From DATKFM01 sp963810485 (GTDB taxonomy: Bacteria > Pseudomonadota > Alphaproteobacteria > Dongiales > Dongiaceae): 64,000 bases of DNA. Made by a program: the position numbers and the translations under genes. The stretch is taken from positions 62,001 to 126,000 of the forward strand of contig CAWENQ010000007.1 in assembly GCA_963810485.1 (NCBI GenBank), given 5' to 3'. The notes under the pieces were generated by a model. That model did not search any database and had not been told where the DNA came from. It saw only the letters and a program-made list of their open reading frames with translations. Below, piece by piece: positions 36,583-45,643 of this stretch (position 1 is its first letter; each line of letters starts with the position of its first letter).

Positions 36583-39032
36583 GCGGCCTTCGCGGTCCGC
36601 GTCGCGTCGACGGGTACGAAGCAGGTGATCGTCGTGCCCTGGCCCGGTTCGGAGTCCAGCTCGACCCGGCCGCCATGGAGCTCGATCAGCTTCTTCACCA
36701 GCGCCAGGCCCAGCCCCATGCCGAAGCTGCGGCCCTGGCTGCTGACGCGGGCGAATTTCTCGAACACCGCCGCGTGATATTCGGGATCGATGCCGATGCC
36801 GGTGTCGGTGACGCGGAACTCCACATGGCCGTCGTTGCGCGTGGCGCCCAGCACGATCGAGCCGCTGGGCGGGGTGAATTTCAGGCCGTTGCTGATGACG
36901 CTGTAGAGCGCCTGCTTCAGGCGGCGCTCGTCGGCGATGATGGTGCCGAGATCGCCATTGGCCTGGATCGAGAAGTTGATGTCGCGCGAGCGGGCGCGCT
37001 CGCCGGCCAGCATGCCGACGCCCGCCATCAGTTCCTGCACGTTCACCGGTCCGCATTCCAGCTGCAGGTAGCCGGCATCGATGGTGGCCACATCGAGGAT
37101 GTCGTTGATCAGCGTCAGCAGGCGGTTCGACGCCTCCAGGATGTTGCGGCTGTATTCCGATTGCCGCTCGTTGAGCTCGCCGAAATAGCGCTGATCCAGC
37201 ATTTCCGCGAAGCCGATGATGGCGTTGAGCGGCGTGCGCAATTCGTAGGACACGTTGGCGATGAATTCGGATTTGAGCCGGTCGGCGGCTTCCAGCGCGG
37301 CGTTGCGTTCGCGCAGCGCGCGCTCGACCCGCGTGCTGTCGGTGACGTCGAGATAGGTATAGAGACAGCCGCCGTCGGCCAGCGGCAATGAGCTGAAGAT
37401 CAAGACAGAACCATCAGTGCGCTCGATGCGGCCGCTGCGGGCGTCGCGGTCGGCGACGCGGCCGATGATGCGATTGCGCAGCCGGCCCCAGAACGGTCCT
37501 TGGGCGAAGAAGCGCCTGATGGCGTCGACGATGATGGCGACGTGCGGCTCGTTCTCGAGCTGCTGCGGCTCCAGCCCCCAGATGCGGGCGAAAGCCGGAT
37601 TGCTGAGCTTCAGCCGGCCGTCGCTGCCGAACACGGCGATACCTTCATAGAGATGGTCGAGGGTTTCGCGTTGAACTTGGATCAGCGTGTTGTAGGAGCG
37701 CTCGAGCCGTAGCGTGTCCGTCACATCCTCATAGCTGATGGTGACGCCGCCGAGCGGATGGGGGGCGGCCACCATGCGCAGGGTCGAACCGTCGGGCAGA
37801 TGCAGCAGCTCTTCCATCGGATGCAGCAGGGCGAACAGCTCGCGCATCAGCTCGCGTTTGTATTTCGGGAAGTCGGCATATTCGGGGATGCGGCGGCGCT
37901 CGCGCAGCGCCTCCAGCACCTCGTTCAGCGTTGGCTCGCTGGTGAGGAATTCCTCCTCCAGGCCGAACTGCTTGGAGTATTCGCTGTTGTGGAAGCGCAG
38001 CTTGCCGTCGGCGTTGAAGATGGCGACGGCGGTCGACAGGCTTTCCAACACGTCGGCATGGGCGCGCACATGGCGTTTCAGCTCGCCCTGTGCCTCGTCG
38101 ATCGCGGTCTTGTCGGCGGCGTAGCCGATGACGCCGCCGCCGACCAGCGGCATCTCCGTCACCGTCATGAGGCGCCGGTCGCCGCGGAGGACCACATGCT
38201 TGTCGTCGCTCTGCGGCTTGTTTTCCTCCAGCGCCTTCCGCGCCATGTCGCGGCTGCCGGTGCCGCCCATGAGTTCAATGCCCTTCTCCACCACTTGCGG
38301 CCGCATCGCCTCGACGCCGTCGGCATAGGCCTTGTTGCAGTATTCGAGGGTCAGATCGTTGCGGCGCAGCCAGACGGGCATGGGCATGACGTCCAGGGCC
38401 GCCTGCAGCCGGTCTTTCTCGTTGGCGATCACGGTGGCGGCGGCGGCGACCTGGGACACCTCGGTGATGGTCAGCCGATTCATCGGGCCGTCAGCGGCGT
38501 CGGCCGGCAGGCGGTCGCCCCGGCAGGCCACGGTGCGCACGCCATCGGCCAGCCGGCAGGCCATGTCGAAGCCGGCGCCGTCCTGGTCCAGCCGGTCCAG
38601 GCCGGTGCCGAGCATGGCGCGGTCGGGGGTGGAGACGGCGAAGGTCAGCCGGTCCAGCGCCAGGGTCTCGCCGGCCGGCAGGCCGAGCAGCTTGGCGATC
38701 TGGGGCGGCAAGGTCACCGCCTTGGCGCCGGGGGCCCAGAGCAGGATGCCCGACTTCGGGCCGTCCAGGGCCTGGGCCATGCGCCGCTGGCTCTGGGCCA
38801 GGACGTCGGCGTGACGCCGGGCATCGTGCAGCCGCCGCCGGAGCCAGAGAATCACCGCCAGGGCCGCCAGCAGCAACGCGCCGGCCACCGCGACGATGAT
38901 GCCGGCCGTGGCCAGGGCCTGGTCCGGCGGCAGGCCGGTGGCCAAAGCCGGCTCCGTGGTCTGGGCCAGGGCAAGCCCGGGCCAGAATCCGGCAATCGGA
39001 GCGGCCGTCAGAGGTAAGGCAGGGCGGTGCAT
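36579..39032 (-). CDS. divL: DivL-like PAS/histidine-kinase-fold protein with Tyr in place of the phosphoacceptor His
   Basis: An 817-residue membrane-anchored signalling protein. A signal/anchor and a transmembrane segment (AGIIVAVAGALLLAALAVILWL, about 43-65) precede several PAS-like domains (for example YNTLIQVQRETLDHLYEG onward) and a kinase-fold C-terminus. In the dimerisation helix the conserved SHELRTPL reads FIANVSYELRTPLNAIIGF: Tyr596 replaces the phosphorylated His. The ATP-binding region is retained (NGLKFTPPSG, DTGIGIDPEY, FEKFARVSS, GMGLGLALVKKL). A Tyr at this site is the hallmark of Caulobacter DivL, a pseudokinase that binds DivK~P and controls CckA and hence CtrA. Location next to ahcY is, from memory, frequent for alphaproteobacterial divL genes. 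Confidence 0.85.
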   Translation of the reverse strand: MHRPALPLTAAPIAGFWPGLALAQTTEPALATGLPPDQALATAGIIVAVAGALLLAALAVILWLRRRLHDARRHADVLAQSQRRMAQALDGPKSGILLWAPGAKAVTLPPQIAKLLGLPAGETLALDRLTFAVSTPDRAMLGTGLDRLDQDGAGFDMACRLADGVRTVACRGDRLPADAADGPMNRLTITEVSQVAAAATVIANEKDRLQAALDVMPMPVWLRRNDLTLEYCNKAYADGVEAMRPQVVEKGIELMGGTGSRDMARKALEENKPQSDDKHVVLRGDRRLMTVTEMPLVGGGVIGYAADKTAIDEAQGELKRHVRAHADVLESLSTAVAIFNADGKLRFHNSEYSKQFGLEEEFLTSEPTLNEVLEALRERRRIPEYADFPKYKRELMRELFALLHPMEELLHLPDGSTLRMVAAPHPLGGVTISYEDVTDTLRLERSYNTLIQVQRETLDHLYEGIAVFGSDGRLKLSNPAFARIWGLEPQQLENEPHVAIIVDAIRRFFAQGPFWGRLRNRIIGRVADRDARSGRIERTDGSVLIFSSLPLADGGCLYTYLDVTDSTRVERALRERNAALEAADRLKSEFIANVSYELRTPLNAIIGFAEMLDQRYFGELNERQSEYSRNILEASNRLLTLINDILDVATIDAGYLQLECGPVNVQELMAGVGMLAGERARSRDINFSIQANGDLGTIIADERRLKQALYSVISNGLKFTPPSGSIVLGATRNDGHVEFRVTDTGIGIDPEYHAAVFEKFARVSSQGRSFGMGLGLALVKKLIELHGGRVELDSEPGQGTTITCFVPVDATRTAKAA

Positions 39033-39106
39033 AGGTGGCCCAGACCTTACCGGGTTTCGGCTGATATCAGCAAGCCAACGGGCCGCGGCCCGCCTGCGCC
39101 GGCCCC

Positions 39107-40615
39107 TTAATACCTATAGTGGTCCGGCTTGAACGGGCCGGTGTTTTCGATGCCCAGATACTTCGCCTGCTTGGCGGAGAGCTTGGTCAGGTGGGCGCCG
39201 ACCTTGGCCAGATGCAGCGCCGCCACCTTCTCGTCCAGATGCTTGGGCAGGACGTAGACCTTCTTCTCGTACTTGCTGTTGTGGTTCCACAGCTCCATCT
39301 GCGCCAGCACCTGGTTGGAGAAGGAGGCGCTCATGACGAAGCTGGGATGGCCGGTGGCGCAGCCGAGATTCACCAGCCGGCCCTTGGCCAGCACGATCAG
39401 CCGCTTGCCGCCGGGGAAGACCACTTCGTCCACCTGGGGCTTCACCTCTTCCCACCTGTAGTTCTGCAGCGCGCCGATCTGGATCTCGCTGTCGAAGTGG
39501 CCGATGTTGCAGACGATGGCGCGGTCCTTCATGGCGCGCATATGCTCGATGGTGATGACGTCCACATTGCCCGTGGCGGTGACGAAGATGTCGCCTTGCG
39601 GCGCCGCCTCCTCCATGGTCACCACCTGATAGCCTTCCATCGCCGCCTGCAGCGCGCAGATGGGATCGACCTCCGTGACCATGACGCGCGCACCCTGGCT
39701 GCGCAGTGATTCCGCCGAGCCCTTGCCCACATCGCCGTAGCCGGCGACCACGGCCACCTTGCCGGCCATCATGGTGTCGGTGGCGCGCTTGATGCCATCC
39801 ACCAGGCTTTCGCGGCAGCCGTAGAAATTGTCGAACTTCGACTTGGTGACGGAGTCGTTCACGTTGATGGCCGGAAACAGCAGCGTGCCTTTCTGGGCCA
39901 TTTCATAGAGGCGGTGCACGCCCGTGGTGGTTTCCTCGGTCACGCCCTTGATGGCGTTGCCGACCTTCTCGTACCAGCCGGGATGGCTCTTGAGGCGCGT
40001 CTTGATGGCGGCGTAGAGAACCTCTTCTTCCTCATTCGTCGGCTTGGAGATCAGCGACGCGTCCTTGGCGGCGCGGCGGCCGAGATGGAGCAGCAGCGTG
40101 GCGTCGCCGCCGTCATCCAGGATCATGTTGGGCGTGCCGCCGTCATGCCATTCGAAGATGCGATGGGTGAATTCCCAGTATTCCTCCAGCGACTCGCCCT
40201 TGTACGCGAAGACCGGCGTGCCGGCGGCGGCGATCGCCGCGGCGGCGTGGTCCTGGGTCGAGAAGATGTTGCAGGAGGCCCAGCGCACGTCGGCGCCCAA
40301 GGCCTTCAGCGTCTCGATCAGCACCGCCGTCTGGATGGTCATATGCAGGGAGCCGGCGACGCGCGCGCCCTTCAGCGGCTTCTGCTTGCCGTACTCGGCC
40401 CGCAGCGCCATCAGCCCGGGCATCTCGGTCTCGGCGATCGACATCTCCTTGCGGCCCCAATCGGCGAGGGCGATATCGGCGACCCGGTAGTCGGCGGCGC
40501 TAACCTTGTGGGCAGCGGGCGCGGTCTTGCCGGCGCCCGCCTTCGCTGAAGCTACGGCGGGGGAGCCGGATTTCGCGGCTGCGGGCTTGGCGGCGGAAGA
40601 GGACTTGGAGGCCAT
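39107..40615 (-). CDS. ahcY: Adenosylhomocysteinase with a long N-terminal extension
   Basis: Hydrolyses S-adenosylhomocysteine to adenosine and homocysteine with bound NAD, clearing the product inhibitor of methylation. Recognisable segments are MPGLMALRAEYGKQKPLKGARV, LKALGADVRWASCNIFSTQDH, YGCRESLVDGIKRATDTMMAGK, the NAD motif VVAGYGDVGKGSAESL and the C-terminal FKPDHYRY. The protein is 502 residues, some 30-40 longer than typical, because of an Ala/Lys/Ser-rich N-terminus from ATG 40615 to about residue 45. Part of that extension is encoded by a palindromic repeat (40536-40561). AGGGAG about 10 bases upstream supports ATG 40615. Confidence 0.95.
   Translation of the reverse strand: MASKSSSAAKPAAAKSGSPAVASAKAGAGKTAPAAHKVSAADYRVADIALADWGRKEMSIAETEMPGLMALRAEYGKQKPLKGARVAGSLHMTIQTAVLIETLKALGADVRWASCNIFSTQDHAAAAIAAAGTPVFAYKGESLEEYWEFTHRIFEWHDGGTPNMILDDGGDATLLLHLGRRAAKDASLISKPTNEEEEVLYAAIKTRLKSHPGWYEKVGNAIKGVTEETTTGVHRLYEMAQKGTLLFPAINVNDSVTKSKFDNFYGCRESLVDGIKRATDTMMAGKVAVVAGYGDVGKGSAESLRSQGARVMVTEVDPICALQAAMEGYQVVTMEEAAPQGDIFVTATGNVDVITIEHMRAMKDRAIVCNIGHFDSEIQIGALQNYRWEEVKPQVDEVVFPGGKRLIVLAKGRLVNLGCATGHPSFVMSASFSNQVLAQMELWNHNSKYEKKVYVLPKHLDEKVAALHLAKVGAHLTKLSAKQAKYLGIENTGPFKPDHYRY
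40536..40561. repeat. Palindromic repeat inside the ahcY coding sequence
   Basis: CCCGCC-TTCGCTGAAGCTAC-GGCGGG: outer arms CCCGCC/GGCGGG with an inner TTCgctGAA. It lies in the non-conserved N-terminal extension of AhcY and keeps the reading frame. The intergenic element at 40671-40738 shares the CCCGCCTTCGC arm. This resembles the palindromic elements that insert in frame into genes of other Alphaproteobacteria, such as the Rickettsia palindromic elements. Confidence 0.6.
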
Positions 40616-40670
40616 TAGGTCATGCTCCCTTGAGCGGGTGATGGACTGCGGCTGGCATTTAGCGGGGAAA

Positions 40671-40738
40671 CCCGCCTTCGCACCTGCGGAGCTTCGGCGC
40701 GGCGGGCTCGCCTCGCCGAAGCTCCAGCGAAGACGGGC
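40671..40738. repeat. Long imperfect palindrome upstream of ahcY
   Basis: Outer arms CCCGCCTTCGC and GCGAAGACGGGC enclose a perfect 12-bp stem GGAGCTTCGGCG (40688-40699) / CGCCGAAGCTCC (40714-40725). It lies in the 5' leader side of ahcY, about 56 bases before the start codon, and shares an arm with the repeat inside ahcY. It looks like a dispersed REP-like element, but an effect on ahcY expression is possible. Confidence 0.65.
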
Positions 40739-41449
40739 GTCCGAAATACCAGCCGCGCCGGGGGCAGGCAAGGTTGAGAGGGCCGAAAGGAGGCAGGCGG
40801 AGGCGCGAAGGCGCGGAGCGATTAACGAGGCGGATGGCACGGCCCTCTTTCGCCATGAGCGGCGGGCGCATCCGCTGAAGACGGGCGCTATTTGCGCGCA
40901 TTCTCCCGGCAATAAATCCCTTCCCTTCCAAGGCGTTGCAGGCCGTGCGCCGGTCTGATTTATCCTGATAACTGATTGGACCATAAAGAAAATCGCCCGA
41001 ATCGGCCGATTTTTCCCGGGGGACCCTGATTCTTGGGAACGATGCCATGCAAGGGAATCCCTCGCTCTTGGTCCGCCGAAGGTTGAACGAGAAAATCGAC
41101 CCTGCCTGAGGCATGCCTGTCCTTGCCGCATGGATGAATGAAGTTGCCCACTATAGAACATTTAGGGAACATCTGCCAAGGAGGCGTAGGACCACCCTCC
41201 TAGAGGGTTACGGCTGTCCAGCAAATCTTGGGGGCGTTCGCTAGGAAGGATATCGATGTCGCGTAGGGCACGCCCGCGCCGGTTTATCGTGAAACGCCGA
41301 CACATCCCGAGTTGGGATCGCGCCAAACAGGCAATCCAACGGCCTCCATATCGACAAAGCTGTAGCCGATGGGCACCTCGAAAGCCGCCACGGAATTGTT
41401 GTCCTGCCCCCTTGGGCCTTCCGATAGGCGCATCTGTGATATGCGGCGC
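40739..41449. other. Non-coding stretch between ahcY and the porin gene
   Basis: I find no supportable gene. A hairpin AAAATCG...CGATTTT at 40988-41010 is followed by T and CCCGGG on the plus strand and could be a weak terminator. A stem AGGCGCA / TGCG-CGCCT lies around 41425-41453 at the end of the porin and may be its terminator. The ahcY promoter should lie here; I looked for a known S-adenosylmethionine or SAH riboswitch and could not recognise one. Confidence 0.45.
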
Positions 41450-42587
41450 CTAGAACGTGATCATTGTTCCGATGCCGACGGCGACTCCGTTGTAGTCGGG
41501 GCCTGCCGCGTCATGGCTGCGGTAATCGGAATACTCAACGACGCCGTCCAAGGAAATCCCAGGTCCCAGTTCGTAAGATACTGTCGCCGAAAAGATGTCA
41601 TGATCGGCATTGAATGGGCCAACGCCGTTGGCACCTGTGACTCCCTCATAGTCGCCGCGAGTTCCAGCCCAATCCGAACGTCCATCCATTCCAAGCATAA
41701 GTCGCGCCTGCGCCATATACCCACTGATCCTCACCACCTTCGGCGAGGTTCAGACGCAACTCCGAAGCTGCGCCGAACGTGAATCCGACGAATGCCACCT
41801 GTGCATATGCATTGTAGCCGCGCGCATTGTCCGTGTGGTTGGGATTGTCCTCTTTATCGAAACTGAATGTCGCTCCTCCACCAAGGACCAGATGAACTTC
41901 ATCGATGTCGTATGTGAAGGTGGCAGCAATCGATAGATTTTCGGAATTCTGTCCGGGATCATCCCTCCTACGTGTGCCCGATCCAGCCAGCGTGTTGCGC
42001 GTGTCTTCAGTATTGTCGGGAGTGAACGATGCGGCGAGTTGAAGGCCGGCGACGTCCGGACTGAAGAAAACCAGCTTGGTTGAATTGTCATCGACACCGT
42101 AACAAGTACCGTTGGTCGCTGCATAGCCTGCTATGCCGGCATTCGAGAAATTAAAGTCCGGACTGTCGGCGCCGAACAGCGCCGAAGCGCTCGGCACTTG
42201 ATAACATAACTGGGCATAAGCCTCTTCCGTGTCCCCGAAACGAAATTCTCCAAAGCTACCGTCAAGGTATGCATAGACCGAGGCGATCTGATCATCGGAG
42301 GTCTGTCCATCGAGTTCGACCTCGACACCAACTGTCAGGCCGTTGTCCAGTTCGGTCTCGCCCCGGAAATGAATCTCGACGTCCTGCTTGATGACATAGT
42401 CGCGGAGGTCGCTTCCGATAACGCCTGACGCCGCGCTGAAGTCGGCGGCGAGCGCGACACCAGCCGCGCTCTTAAAGTGGCCCTCGATCTCCAGTTTGAC
42501 GCCGTCAGCCGTGGCATCTGCCGCCAGAAGTCCGGCGGCGGTGAAAGCCGTCGTTCCGAGACACGCCCGAGAGATGCTGGCGGGCAG
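41450..42587 (-). CDS. Alphaproteobacterial outer-membrane porin, frameshifted near 41660
   Basis: A general porin. The signal peptide region reads CLGTTAFTAAGLLAADATADGVKLEIEGHF, close to the usual start of Rhodospirillales porins, followed by alternating beta-strand segments such as VEIHFRGETELDNGLTVGVEVEL, GSFGEFRFGD, TKLVFFSPDVAGLQLAASFTP and AYAQVAFVGFTFGAASELRL. The frame stops at TWNSRRL-type nonsense, while the next frame continues with RGDYEGVTG, DHDIFSATVSYELGPGISLDG and the end VAVGIGTMITF with a terminal aromatic residue, as needed for BAM assembly. Removing one base at about 41655-41663 joins them (about 378 residues). No ATG, GTG or TTG fits the start: CTG 42587 lies 8 bases after AGAAGGAG. 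Confidence 0.8.
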
Positions 42588-42792
42588 CTGGAATACTCCT
42601 TCTCCGTGCGGCCTCGCCAGAATCCTGCCCGTCAATCTGCCGCAGATTCTCGGGTTTGCGACTTGTACGGGCAAGAGGAGCGAACTGGACAAAGCTTTGG
42701 AGAAGGCGTTTTGATAACTCCTAAATCCTGCAGCCAATCCATGCAGCTTGGGCACAGTTGGTTTCTCATTTCGACCGAAAGGAGAACCCCAG

Positions 42793-43416
42793 ATGAAAAA
42801 GCTCGGTGAACGAAGAGTCAGGTTCTTGTTTGGCGGTATTGGTATCGGTTGTTTTGCGCTCTTGCTGGCACTCGAGGTTTTCACCCAGGAGGACGAAACC
42901 ACGCTTCTCGATTTTATCGGAGACGCGGCCGGCATTCTCCTGATAATCGGCTCTGCGGTAGGCGTTGCCCTCCTCGTTCAGCGTATCCAGACGCAACATG
43001 AAGAGCAAATGACTCTCCTCAGGGACCTGGAGATTGCCCGGACCGAGGGAAATGGCTGGCGAAGCAGGGCCCAATCCCATCTTTCCGGACTAAAGGCCGA
43101 ATTGGACAAGCAATTCCAGAAGTGGGACATGAGCGCCGCCGAGTGCGAGGTCGGTCTGCTGATTCTCAAGGGATTGAGTCACAAGGAGATTGCCGCGCTG
43201 CGGAAAACGAGCGACGCCACGGTGCGTCAGCAGGCGCAAGCCATTTACCGGAAAGCAGGTCTCCCCGGAAAGACCGCGTTTTCAGCTTATTTCCTGGAGG
43301 ATCTGTTTGTGCCGGATGCGGCGGCGAACAACGGCGGGGCGAGTGGGAGCCCTGAATCGCCGCTGGGCGCCGCGCCAGATTCGCCCTCTCACCTGCGGGG
43401 TATGGAGCCAGCGTAG
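42793..43416 (+). CDS. Membrane-anchored helix-turn-helix (LuxR-type) protein
   Basis: A 207-residue protein with two N-terminal membrane segments, FLFGGIGIGCFALLLALEVF (about 11-30) and FIGDAAGILLIIGSAVGVALLV (about 41-62), then a coiled-coil-like charged stretch, then a C-terminal LuxR-type helix-turn-helix: MSAAECEVGLLILKGLSHKE, IAALRKTSDATVRQQAQAIY and RKAGLPGKTAFSAYFLEDLF. The HTH spans about 115-175. No receiver or ligand domain is present, so it likely senses membrane state or binds a partner there. ATG 42793 follows GGAGAAC; an upstream in-frame ATG at 42748 is less likely. It diverges from the porin gene and precedes the RTX gene, so it could regulate either; this is inference. Confidence 0.8.
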   Translation: MKKLGERRVRFLFGGIGIGCFALLLALEVFTQEDETTLLDFIGDAAGILLIIGSAVGVALLVQRIQTQHEEQMTLLRDLEIARTEGNGWRSRAQSHLSGLKAELDKQFQKWDMSAAECEVGLLILKGLSHKEIAALRKTSDATVRQQAQAIYRKAGLPGKTAFSAYFLEDLFVPDAAANNGGASGSPESPLGAAPDSPSHLRGMEPA

Positions 43417-43650
43417 GCGCCGACGAACTCGGCTGCCAAGCAGAAGGAAATGACAGGCATCCGCAGATGTCCGGTCTACGGCTCTTTCTGACAAATGGCG
43501 GATTGAGGTCTTTCTGACGCAAGTCGGATTTACGCCGCCACAAGGCCAGTCTCATAAATCGCCGCATCGTCTGATATCTGGTTCGAGGGCGCTGTTGCCT
43601 AGATGACCCGGATTCGAAGTGCAGGCGAACTTCCTTGAAAGGAGACGGCC

Positions 43651-45000
43651 GTGTCCCTGAGCCATTTTACCCGAGGTTTTCAGCCTTCCAGCGCCCCCGC
43701 CACGACAATCAACCCCGCCGACTTTGTTAAAACCGTCGACAATCCTTACTTCGCGCTGCAGCCAGGTACTACCTTCATCTACGAGAATGGGGACGGTTCG
43801 GCCGCGAACGAGTTCGTCGTCACGCGGCGAACGAAGGTCATCAACGGCGTCACTTGCGTCGTCGTCATGGATACGGCGACCGAGGATGGCGAGATCGTCG
43901 AGAAGACATTCGACTACTTCGCCCAGGATATACACGGAAATGTCTGGTACTTCGGCGAAGACACAAAGGAATTCGTGGATGGAAAGGTCGTCAGCACGGA
44001 AGGGAGCTGGCGGGCCGGGGTAGACGGCGCGCACCCCGGCATCATCATGAAGGCGTCACCCCAGGTCGGCGACGCGTACAACCAGGAGAATGCGCCGGGG
44101 GTAGCGGAGGACAGGGCAGAAGTGCTCCGCCTGGATGCACCGGCAAGCGCGCCCTACGCGGCATTCCTGCAGACCCTGGAGACACTGGATACCACGCCCC
44201 TCGATCCGGAATCGGTGGAACACAAGTTCTATGCTCAGGGGGTCGGCCAGGTTCTGACGGAAGACGTCATCACCGGTGAAGTCGAACAGCTTGTGAAGAT
44301 CAGGATCGACGGAACATGGAAGAACGATGCTCTGGCCGGCAAGGTTGGGACGGACGAAATCAATGGCCATTTCGGCAATGACAGCCTGAACGGCATGGCG
44401 GGGGGAGATACGATCCATGGCGGCTACGGCCGTGATCTGCTCGACGGCGGCAATGACGTGGCTGCCGATTGCCTCTATGGCGGAGCCGGCAAGGATACGA
44501 TCAGCATCGGCACCGCCGACCGCGCCTTCGGCGGCCTCGGCAATGACGTATTGCGGCTGTTCGATGTCTCGGACTTTGGTTCGGTCGATGGCGGCCGTCA
44601 GTTTTGCCGCAGCGTCGCCTGGTCGACCGGCGATGTCCTGAAGTTCGATGGCCAGTTGGATCTGACCACGTCCGGCCTGAGCGAGCGCATCACCGGAATC
44701 GAGACATTGTCCATGGGCAACGGGTCGGGTGGCGACTCCCTCACGATCAGTTCGCAGGACGTGCTGGATCTCGGCAACGGTATTTTCAATCCCTGGATCA
44801 TAGGGCGGGACGCATTCCGCAACGGTGACGCACTGCGCATCGACGGCGACAGCGGCGACCAGCTCCTCCTCGCCGGCGGTCAATGGAGCGAGATCGATCC
44901 GCAAAACGCGCCAAAGGGTTACGATGTGTTTGCCGTGCAGGTTCCCTTGGGATCGGCCTATATCCTGGTCCGGGAGGATGTAGCGGTCAGCCTGAGCTGA
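43651..45000 (+). CDS. RTX calcium-binding secreted protein with an uncharacterised N-terminal domain
   Basis: A 449-residue protein beginning at GTG 43651 after AAGGAGA. Residues about 20-220 form a domain reading NPYFALQPGTTFIYENGDG, TCVVVMDTATEDGEIVEKTF, GNVWYFGEDTKEFVDGKVVS and GAHPGIIMKASPQVGDAY, a pattern I recall from hypothetical secreted proteins but cannot name. Residues about 235-310 have RTX nonapeptides (HFGNDSLNGMAGGDTIHGG, DCLYGGAGKDTISIG, FGGLGNDVLRLF), and the C-terminus is a glycine/aspartate-rich beta region typical of type I secretion substrates. There is no signal peptide. The role is unknown. A palindrome downstream (45059-45079) may terminate it. Confidence 0.75.
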   Translation: MSLSHFTRGFQPSSAPATTINPADFVKTVDNPYFALQPGTTFIYENGDGSAANEFVVTRRTKVINGVTCVVVMDTATEDGEIVEKTFDYFAQDIHGNVWYFGEDTKEFVDGKVVSTEGSWRAGVDGAHPGIIMKASPQVGDAYNQENAPGVAEDRAEVLRLDAPASAPYAAFLQTLETLDTTPLDPESVEHKFYAQGVGQVLTEDVITGEVEQLVKIRIDGTWKNDALAGKVGTDEINGHFGNDSLNGMAGGDTIHGGYGRDLLDGGNDVAADCLYGGAGKDTISIGTADRAFGGLGNDVLRLFDVSDFGSVDGGRQFCRSVAWSTGDVLKFDGQLDLTTSGLSERITGIETLSMGNGSGGDSLTISSQDVLDLGNGIFNPWIIGRDAFRNGDALRIDGDSGDQLLLAGGQWSEIDPQNAPKGYDVFAVQVPLGSAYILVREDVAVSLS

Positions 45001-45058
45001 TCGCCTATGCGCGAACACTGGCGAAGCAACGTGCGTTGTTGAAAGGGGCGGGTTTCGA

Positions 45059-45079
45059 TCCTCGGGTCAAGCCCGAGGA
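45059..45079. repeat. Dispersed palindrome, possible terminator of the RTX gene
   Basis: TCCTCGGG-TCAAG-CCCGAGGA is a perfect 8-bp stem with a 5-base loop, 58 bases after the RTX stop. From memory, this palindrome with the TCAAG loop is one of the commonest intergenic repeats of Alphaproteobacteria. It has no T run, so termination is only possible, not shown. Confidence 0.6.
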
Positions 45080-45136
45080 CGCCCTTACGCAGGCGAACTC
45101 AAATTATTCAGCGGCGTTCCCGTTGAATCGATCCGG

Positions 45137-45643
45137 TCATTGTGGGGCCAGCATTTCGTTCTTCATCAGGGAGCGGACGCCGCGGGACCAGGAGTCGTTG
45201 GCGCCCATGCGCAGGCCGGTCGAGAATTTGGAGACGACTTCGCTGCTTCGGGCATCCCTGACCTGAAGCTGCACGACATATTCGGTCATGCTGATCTTGG
45301 TCACGACGCCGATCAGGGCCTGATCGGCCCCGAGCTGCATCGCGATCGGCGCTTCGCAGCCATTGCAATTCCGCAGGCCCTGCCCTTTCGCGGCGGCGAT
45401 GTCGGCGCCGGCGGTGTCGATCAGATTGTAGCGGCCCGATTGCAGGAGTTGCTTTCTTGCTTCCTCGGTGGACTGGGCGAGGAAGGCGGACTCGTCGGGG
45501 CTTGAGCCTTGCTCGGCCGCCGCGCTGAATTCCTCGAGCTCGAACGGGAATACGGCGATCTTGATTGGCTCAGCAGCGGCGGCGGAGCCCGTCCAAGAGC
45601 AGTGGATGAGAGCGGTGAAGGCGGCGGTCATGACCCGCAGCAT
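45137..45643 (-). CDS. Small periplasmic protein, DUF2380/DUF3280-like
   Basis: A 168-residue protein with an N-terminal signal peptide (MTAAFTALIHCSWTGSAAAAEPI, cleavage likely after AAA). The mature part begins IKIAVFPFELEEFSAAAEQG and continues with STEEARKQLLQSGRYNLIDTA and a Cys pair in LRNCNGCEAPIAMQLGADQAL, then VTKISMTEYVVQLQVRDARSSEV. This resembles proteins annotated DUF2380/DUF3280 in Rhodospirillales and methylotrophs, in which a TolB-like alpha/beta fold is likely; the family name is from memory. The function is unknown. It converges on the RTX gene. Confidence 0.65.
   Translation of the reverse strand: MLRVMTAAFTALIHCSWTGSAAAAEPIKIAVFPFELEEFSAAAEQGSSPDESAFLAQSTEEARKQLLQSGRYNLIDTAGADIAAAKGQGLRNCNGCEAPIAMQLGADQALIGVVTKISMTEYVVQLQVRDARSSEVVSKFSTGLRMGANDSWSRGVRSLMKNEMLAPQ

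Noticed and set aside
40616..40760. SAH/SAM riboswitch upstream of ahcY
   Set aside because: I could not match a known consensus; the structure seen is explained by a dispersed palindromic repeat.
41256..41453. Small ORF with GGAAGG upstream of ATG 41256
   Set aside because: Arg/Pro-rich sequence without similarity that overlaps the porin stop region; coding signal too weak.
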